Part shown: one piece after another, positions 5,967 to 6,254 of the stretch
Layout: every line of letters begins with the position of its first letter
Position numbering within the stretch: position 1 is the first letter of the stretch
Source: Deltaproteobacteria bacterium
Lineage (GTDB): Bacteria; Desulfobacterota; DSM-4660; Desulfatiglandales; HGW-15
Direction: 5' to 3'
Assembly: GCA_021737245.1 (NCBI GenBank)
Contig: JAIPEI010000224.1
Span: 1-6,254 of the forward strand
Length of the DNA stretch: 6,254 bases
Translations under genes and position numbers: made by a program
The notes under the pieces: generated by a model
Seen by the model: only the letters and a program-made list of their open reading frames with translations
Databases searched by the model: none
What the model was told of the DNA's origin: nothing

Positions 5967-6254
5967 TCAGTCCCTCCGGCCTTCCTGCGAGCCGGGGGTC
6001 CACTCCGCCAGGAAGTACCGGTCGATCTCGTCGTAGTAAGGGCGGTAATCCAGTTCCTTTCGCACGGCCGCCACGGAATGGCCGTAGTACAGGGGCGCCC
6101 AGAAGGCCTCGAATGCGATCAGCTTCTGGGCACGCGACAGCAGGTCTCTGCGCCCCTTCCCGGACTCACACCGGTCGGCCTCTTGAAGGAGTTCGATGAT
6201 CTCCGGTGTGGTTCCCTGGCACAAAGGACCCTCCTCGAGAAAGAGGTGATTCAG
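5967..6254 (-). CDS. C-terminal end of a probable peptide/nickel-type ABC solute-binding protein (partial)
   Basis: The frame is open from the right window edge to a TGA at 5969-5967, giving about 95 residues; the true start lies outside. The pattern is typical of the C-terminus of family-5 extracellular solute-binding proteins. A helix begins PEIIELLQEADR, then comes RRDLLSRAQKLIAFEAFWAP, where the family has a RAQ-ILAEDAPWVPL-type block. LYYGHSVAAVRKELDYRP and a final strand with DRYFLAEW follow. Such proteins bind oligopeptides, metals or other solutes in the periplasm and deliver them to an ABC permease. The substrate cannot be read from this fragment. It ends at a strong terminator, so it belongs to an upstream transcription unit. 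The TTG at 6224 is an internal codon, not a start, because the frame continues upstream. Confidence 0.72.
   Translation of the reverse strand: MNHLFLEEGPLCQGTTPEIIELLQEADRCESGKGRRDLLSRAQKLIAFEAFWAPLYYGHSVAAVRKELDYRPYYDEIDRYFLAEWTPGSQEGRRD

Noticed and set aside
5899..6003. N-terminal extension of the YfiR-like protein from GTG at 6003
   Set aside because: It would overlap the solute-binding protein gene and its intrinsic terminator and add 35 residues before an already long signal region, and no spaced Shine-Dalgarno precedes it.

Overview
The window is GC-rich and gene-dense. It carries five complete genes on the minus strand, the 3' end of a sixth minus-strand gene at the right edge, and the 3' end of a plus-strand gene at the left edge. 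The protein styles fit a member of the former Deltaproteobacteria (Desulfobacterota or Syntrophobacterales-like). These are a REC-PAS-LuxR regulator with a KTVETHRKNIRKKL recognition helix, a cytosolic PAS histidine kinase with an IAHDYNN H-box and its own receiver, and a YfiR-like protein next to a CHASE8-type sensor. This placement rests on family resemblance only; no marker gene is present.

Layout, read right to left in the direction of most transcription. (1) At 6254-5967 is the C-terminus of a solute-binding protein that looks like the peptide/nickel ABC family, followed directly by a clear intrinsic terminator (5966-5927). (2) At about 5898-2285 is a tightly overlapping three-gene signalling operon: an exported YfiR/DUF4154 protein, a membrane CHASE8-like/HAMP/HisKA_2 histidine kinase, and a REC-PAS-coiled-coil-LuxR response regulator. 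The overlaps are 23 and 8 nt. (3) At 2284-2118 is an AT-richer intergenic spacer with short dyads. (4) At 2117-193 is a second pair: a divergent HU/IHF-like DNA-bending protein and a cytosolic PAS hybrid histidine kinase with a C-terminal receiver. They are joined by an ATGA stop/start overlap. (5) At 192-144 is a GC-rich hairpin between convergent genes. (6) At 143-1 is the C-terminus of an unrecognised plus-strand protein.

How the genes may work together (inference): in Pseudomonas, periplasmic YfiR inhibits the CHASE8-containing diguanylate cyclase YfiN. Here the YfiR-like protein is coupled to a CHASE8-like histidine kinase instead, so the likely wiring is YfiR, then periplasmic sensor, then HisKA_2 kinase, then REC-PAS-LuxR transcription factor. 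The downstream HU/IHF-like protein plus hybrid kinase may be a second, independently promoted signalling unit. Its DNA-bending protein lacks the proline that intercalates into DNA in IHF, which is the most unusual residue-level observation. No CRISPR array, RNA gene, insertion sequence or phage feature was seen.
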